Below, in pieces: positions 26,073 to 30,390 of a stretch of DNA of 30,390 nt (positions are counted from its first letter, which is position 1; each line of letters begins with the position of its first letter). The position numbers and the translations under genes were made by a program. The DNA comes from Chara braunii (taxonomy: Eukaryota > Streptophyta > Charophyceae > Charales > Characeae): contig BFEA01000754.1 of assembly GCA_003427395.1 (NCBI GenBank), positions 307,295 through 337,684 on the forward strand. Direction: 5' to 3'. The notes under the pieces were generated by a model. The model did no database searches, was not told the origin of the DNA, and saw only the letters and a list, made by a program, of their open reading frames with translations.

Positions 26073-28136
26073 AGTTCCCTTTCACGCCTATTCTTTTATT
26101 AAGGGAAACCTCGGCCATGCGCTCGTGTTCTCACTCATGGCCTTTTAATGCCAAGGTTCTGTTGATCAACTCAGTCAGGTAATTCACGTTTTTTTCTTTA
26201 CCGGTCTCGGATGATAACTGTTGCTCAACCATCAACAGCGTTCAGTACCTGAGTCGTGGACCGTCTGATCATTACCATATTTCCCCATCAGACAAGATGC
26301 TCTGGTACAGGTTCTACTCGAAAGGCAGGGTGTTGCTCGTTTGCAATGAGCCTTGAGTGTTCGCAAGTGTCTCTTTTCACTTCATGCCTTAGGAGTTAAA
26401 CCCTTAGAACACCCTACCCGATTCTCGTCGAGATCAGGGTCACTCATGAACCATGTATTCGTGTGTCTACTTCTGTTTCTCAATCCCCGTCTATCAGGTA
26501 CTTAGCCAATAAGTAGGCAATTTTTAGTAATACTAATCGTCTCTTACCCATGAGTGACAGCAACCCTGGAAATTGGCGATAAGGCCTGGAGAGTGCATTC
26601 AGACTAACCCAGACTGAGGTACATGGCACAGTTTGGTATCAGCTTATTTCCCCCAATCACATGTATGATTTATTATGTAAATACCCTCAGGATGTGAAGC
26701 ACATCGAGCCACGGAAACTGAGGATGGTAGGATTTGATCACCCTCTATCAGCAATTAGCGGCACTCAGACACCACCCGCTAGTATTCTGCTAAGTAAGCC
26801 AGGAGTTCACCCTTTTCATCTTCACAGTAGCGCGGGGATCTCATTTGGTGCTTCGTGACGATCATAGGCGAGCTCTCTCTTTCGCCCCCCCCCCCTTGTG
26901 ATTAAAGGGTTGTATGATTATCAACGAGACACACCGAGACACAGATCACGAGACACAATGGAGCATTTATCCAACCACACAAGCAGGGACCCATGTCACA
27001 CTTATCAGATATCTCTTTCAAAGCAAAGCTTGCAAACATAAGAAGTTGTCTGAACGAAAATGGTGGTACCGACTATAACCAAGAGTCAGTAATTAGTGCT
27101 ATGGATAGTCCTGGTTCGCGATCCCGATAACCCGCGCCTACACAACAAACGGCATAACCATAATACCCCCGAGACTAGAAAGAGAGGTGTGGCCTCACCA
27201 TTTGAAAATGGGAGTTTTACATTTATATTGCAATCAGTTCCTCACCCTAGTTACTGCTAAACTGACCCAGATACAGTAGTAACTATCGCGTGCACTTGCG
27301 TCGCTTGGTCTTTTCTGATTATTTTGCATTATATTTACGTTTCAATCGCGTCTGCTTCCTATTAGTGTCAACCCTGAGCAACCATCTTATTACCGATGAG
27401 CTCCTCAGTTCAGAGTAAGGCCCCAACAAGGGCTGATTGAGTGCCGAGTTACGATGATGTCAACTGGTAGATATGAGTCGAAGAAGGGTAAATGCTCCCA
27501 CATTGGCATAAATGAGCACCGAAGTAGCTTGCTTCTTGTCACACAAAACTCTTATTAGCAAGCAAGCCTCTGTTGCCTCTCAAGCTCACGTCCTGTTGAA
27601 GACGCCTGAACTCTCACAAGGTTACAGCCTGTCTCCTACTACATGCGAATGATCATATCACTACGTCCTCCCCCAGATCAGCATGCGTTAGACGGCCGAA
27701 GAGGTGATCTAACAGTTCTTGCAAGTAACCCACTCTCTCTTAATCCTCACCTTTTACCAATTCCAATCCTCGTCCCTATGGGGCCCTTCAAATGCTAGAG
27801 TTCCATGGTCTTCATGCTTGCTCCAGTCCAGGCGATCGCTCAAGCTGTCTCACCCACGGAAGAGCAGCGCTACCAGTGACATTGCCACTCAAAACTCCCT
27901 CTACTCACCGTGTGGGTCAGATGCACGATGTCGCTAGGTAATAAGATTGCCTTGCAACCTCTCGTATCTTTCATACCCACTGGCCTGTAGTTACCTGGCG
28001 GATGTGAGAGCATCTTAGTAGCATAGAAATAACGGTCGACATTAACAACTTAAGACTAGTTCACTTCCAATTCACTTGCTCCATCCCCGTTGAGCCAAGA
28101 CTCTTTCTCGATAGCACGTATAGACCAGGTAAACAT
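26073..28136. other. Long stretch without an identifiable gene
   Basis: Mixed-composition sequence, with one C-run at about 26886-26897. A possible short - strand exon sits at about 27906-27985: it follows GGTAACTACAG, reads GMKDTRGCKAILLPSDIVHL and ends at a GTGAGT donor (forward near 27900-27905). This is only suggestive. Other open frames (26661-26858, 27719-27937 on +) show no motif. Confidence 0.3.
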
Positions 28137-28373
28137 ATGCATCTGGTCACTACTCGACTTCCAAACGTGATGGCCAATCCACTCTCAACGTTACACAGCA
28201 CCCTCAGACCGGCAAGCAGCGAAGCGTCAGCTAAAATGTTGCAAGTACTTCGATTGCCTAATCTCCTTTCCTCACTCCCATCTCGAAATCTTGTGCCTTC
28301 TCAGAGCGTCATTGGCAGGCGCTTTCACATGACTGCTCACACCCGAAGGCGACGGGCTGAGAAGACCTTATGA
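28137..28373 (+). CDS. Small ORF with a presequence-like composition, 78 aa
   Basis: ATG 28137 to TGA 28371-28373. From the second Met it is rich in Ser, Leu and Arg with almost no acid residues (MANPLSTLHSTLRPASSEAS, MLQVLRLPNLLSSLPSRNLV, IGRRFHMTAHTRRRRAEK). That resembles an organelle transit peptide, but there is no mature domain after it. It could be a first exon or chance. Confidence 0.2.
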   Translation: MHLVTTRLPNVMANPLSTLHSTLRPASSEASAKMLQVLRLPNLLSSLPSRNLVPSQSVIGRRFHMTAHTRRRRAEKTL

Positions 28374-28930
28374 GAGATGCAACTCAAGATACGGGTGAAG
28401 CCCTCATCAGCCCACCAAGGATCGGGTGACATCATCTCCGTGACTTCTACCCTCTGCCAGCCTTTTCTCCCAGTTGTCCCTCGCTCACTATCTCTTAGGT
28501 CATGTCACGCCTCGTCTCTGCGCGTGCGTCACTAACCACTCCAACACCGGTTGGCACGGGGCTCTGAGTCGCACGCCACGCGTCGACTGCAAGTACCCGC
28601 CTTTGAGTACACAACCGCCTTCACCTTCGTTCAAGCTCAGCTCGTCACTGTCTGACCCTCTCTGATACCTCTCACATTCTTCCCGATGGAGGGCGACTAA
28701 GGCGACATCCCTTGTACGTGGCGTGAGAAAGAGGCCTGACTGGCGCGAGGGTAGTCGTTGGTGTCGGCAATGCTGTCCACTCACGACTTGCGCATGCGTC
28801 CTTCTCGAAAGGCTCGTCTCGCTGATATTTTTCTCCCGCTCTACGCTCTGCGTCTGTGCGTGCCCGTGTAACCGCCTTCTGTCCCTACCAATTGTCCTAA
28901 CGCTGAGTCAAGCCAGTCTCTGGACCACGC
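28374..28930. other. No identifiable gene
   Basis: Short open frames on both strands (for example 28474-28665 + and 28500-28784 -) lack recognisable motifs. GC content is higher than in the preceding 5 kb, as in many promoter-proximal regions. Confidence 0.3.
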
Positions 28931-29073
28931 CACGTGTCATCGCCCCCGCATTCCACTGACCTCCCTTGATAGACACCACTCACTCTATTCACACAGGTAC
29001 CTCATTATCTCTCCATCATTGCTGCAGATGCTAACCAATCACGTGAGCATGCGAACAATGGTTGACGTCAACC
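28931..29073. promoter_or_regulatory. Cluster of G-box, CCAAT and TGACGTCA palindrome
   Basis: CACGTG at 28931-28936, CCAAT at about 29035-29039, CACGTG at 29040-29045 and a perfect 14-bp palindrome GGTTGACGTCAACC at 29060-29073. These are classic bZIP/bHLH and NF-Y type motifs in plants. Their closeness within about 140 bp suggests a promoter or enhancer, direction unknown. Confidence 0.4.
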
Positions 29074-29298
29074 GCACTCTGCGAGTTCCCGTTCCTCTCT
29101 TCGTTGACCTCTGTTCGCCAACAGAAAAATTGTGGCAAAATTTTGAGACAGGATGAACACATGTGGACACCATATTTCAACCGTTGGAACTGTGTTTATA
29201 AACTGTTTGGCGGGGGGGGGGCATGTGTTCTTCCAAAAGTCAAGGAAACCAACGCTGACCAAATATTGGAAAAACTGAAACTGGTGTGTTCATCTGTT
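29074..29298. other. Spacer without gene
   Basis: Contains a G-run at 29212-29221. Nothing else was recognised. Confidence 0.3.
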
Positions 29299-29299
29299 G

Positions 29300-29475
29300 G
29301 TCCAACTGTTGAAAGGATGTTGGTCCAACTGTTGAACAATTGTAGAAAACTTGTTGAAAACTTGTTGAAGAGTTGTTGACACGTTGTTGAAAAGTGTTGA
29401 AATCTTGTTGAAACGTGTTGAAAACTTGTTGAACTGTGTTGAAATCTTGTTGAAACATGTTGAAAACGTGTTCAC
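29300..29475. repeat. Minisatellite with about 11-bp TGTTGAAAACT unit
   Basis: Successive ACTTGTTGAAA, TCTTGTTGAAA, CGTGTTGAAAA and CATGTTGAAAA words repeat about every 11 bp, clearest from 29337. On the - strand they give open frames of FNTFQQ- and FNKIST-type repeats, which I treat as translation of the minisatellite. Confidence 0.85.
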
Positions 29476-29693
29476 CTTTCGTACAAACAATGTTCTGTAT
29501 TAGGGAAAAAATCGTTTTTTTTTTGCTCATGTCGTGGGTTTTCGCGGTTTGTTCCCGTCCTTTTCTCCTGCTGGACGATACGCTATGTACTTTCGCAAAT
29601 GTCAAGCGTTGGGTCTTCTGGCGGACCTGGCATGCAACGACAACAATGACTTAATATAGAGAGAGATTGCCAGATAGAGAGAGAGGGAGAGAG

Positions 29694-29698
<5 letters not shown>
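29476..29698. other. Spacer without gene
   Basis: Short T-run at 29515-29524; nothing recognisable otherwise. It leads into the GA repeat. Confidence 0.3.

Positions 29699-29774
<76 letters not shown>
29699..29774 (+). repeat. GA microsatellite
   Basis: About 38 uninterrupted GA dinucleotides, preceded by an interrupted GA-rich stretch from about 29658. Confidence 0.97.
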
Positions 29775-29779
<5 letters not shown>

Positions 29780-29785
29780 GCAGGA

Positions 29786-30280
29786 TTCACTACTGCGTGA
29801 CACAAAATCACCAACATGGCAGTGCGAGAGAGAAAGTGTCACGCAGTAGCCAACCATTGTTTTCTGTTGGTGTCGGATGGCGGTATTTCATTATGTTGAT
29901 GGACATGTGAGGGAGCCTCGATTACATGCTCAGCTGTCAGGCTACAAGCTCGTTTCACTACTTCGGGCCAAAAATTTACCAACATGGCTGTGTTTGAGAG
30001 AGAGTGGCACGAAGTAGCCAACCGTCCTTTTCGAGTCCGTAGGATTGTTGTGCTTTATTCTATATGTGGCGACACGTGTGGAAGCCTCAGTTAAATTGTG
30101 AGCTACCCTGCAATAAACATGGTTCAACGAAGCGTGACAAAATTTTTGCAACATATGAGCATGAGAGAGATAGTGACACGCACCACCCAACCTTGCATTG
30201 AGGACAACCGCGATTGCTATTTTTTTCATAACATAGTCGCTCTAGGACCAATCGCACAAAGATAACCATTAGAAGGGATT
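29786..30280. repeat. Three copies of a ~166-bp tandem repeat with internal stem
   Basis: Copies start near 29786, 29951 and 30119. Each has CACTACTGCGTGAC-like sequence, then ACCAACATGGC, GAGAGAGA, the complementary GTGTCACGCAGTAG-like arm and CCAACC. In copy 1 CTACTGCGTGACAC and GTGTCACGCAGTAG are a perfect 14-bp inverted pair; in copies 2 and 3 the arms are imperfect. The copies are diverged, so the array is old. Confidence 0.75.
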
Positions 30281-30361
30281 GTACAATTGTGTGTCATAAA
30301 TAACAGACCATGTGTTGTTAAGTGATTGTTCGAAGCACACGGTTCAATGTCTTCATCTCCC

Positions 30362-30390
30362 CGTCTCTCTCTCTCTCTCTCTCTATATAT
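30362..30390. repeat. CT microsatellite running into TA at the window end
   Basis: (CT)n followed by TATATAT, cut by the window edge. Confidence 0.9.

Noticed and set aside
29651-29857. Ser/Leu and Glu/Arg repeat ORFs at the GA microsatellite
   Set aside because: Direct translation of (GA)n/(TC)n.

Overview
This is a repeat-dominated eukaryotic window. It has long A/T homopolymers, GA/CA microsatellites, scattered N bases (7320, 19545-19571, 22226), no operon-like gene packing, and a DNA transposon, an LTR-type retroelement and a LINE remnant lying side by side. The transposon and retroelement families (PIF/Harbinger with a trihelix partner, Ty3/gypsy-like pol) suit a large plant-lineage genome. 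My guess is a streptophyte alga such as Chara; that rests on recall of similar proteins, not on a search.

Layout. 1-1201: A/T-rich flank with three related fold-back repeats. 1202-9443: one essentially complete PIF/Harbinger transposon of 8,242 bp with 22-bp identical terminal inverted repeats and a TTT target duplication. It carries a DDE transposase on the + strand. On the - strand it carries a 472-aa protein of unknown function and a trihelix/Myb-SANT-like DNA-binding protein that is broken near its N-terminal part. The transposase and the trihelix protein are the usual two Harbinger partners (nuclease plus DNA-binding accessory); the 472-aa ORF is extra. 9444-13999: a 5'-truncated LINE remnant (3' poly-A at 9923), one unidentified 180-aa ORF and mostly non-coding sequence.

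14017-18905: a decayed Ty3/gypsy-like element on the - strand, in the order RT, RNase H, Cys-rich segment, integrase, then three more ORFs. Two consecutive junctions (pol/ORF-B and ORF-B/ORF-C) are 4-nt ATGA stop/start overlaps. The pol frame carries nine in-frame stops, one homopolymer frameshift and an Asp-to-Asn change in the integrase catalytic triad. 18968-21485: about 23 tandem units of 82 or 91 bp, T-rich, interrupted by a roughly 520-bp AT-rich palindromic insertion that looks like a MITE. 21486-23030: nested duplicated modules with poly-A/T and a GA microsatellite.

23030-29050: lower-GC sequence, the best candidate for host sequence. It holds five - strand ORFs, several of which resemble one another and may be exons or remnants of a duplicated domain, inside a degenerate CTGATTG-rich repeat field. 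28931-29073 holds a CACGTG/CCAAT/TGACGTCA cluster that could be a promoter. 29330-30390: an 11-bp minisatellite, a long GA repeat and three copies of a ~166-bp tandem repeat, each with an internal stem.

No rRNA, tRNA or CRISPR was seen. The best candidates for something undescribed are the ATGA-coupled ORFs behind the gypsy-like pol, the third ORF of the Harbinger element, and the paralogous small ORFs at 23.5-26.1 kb.
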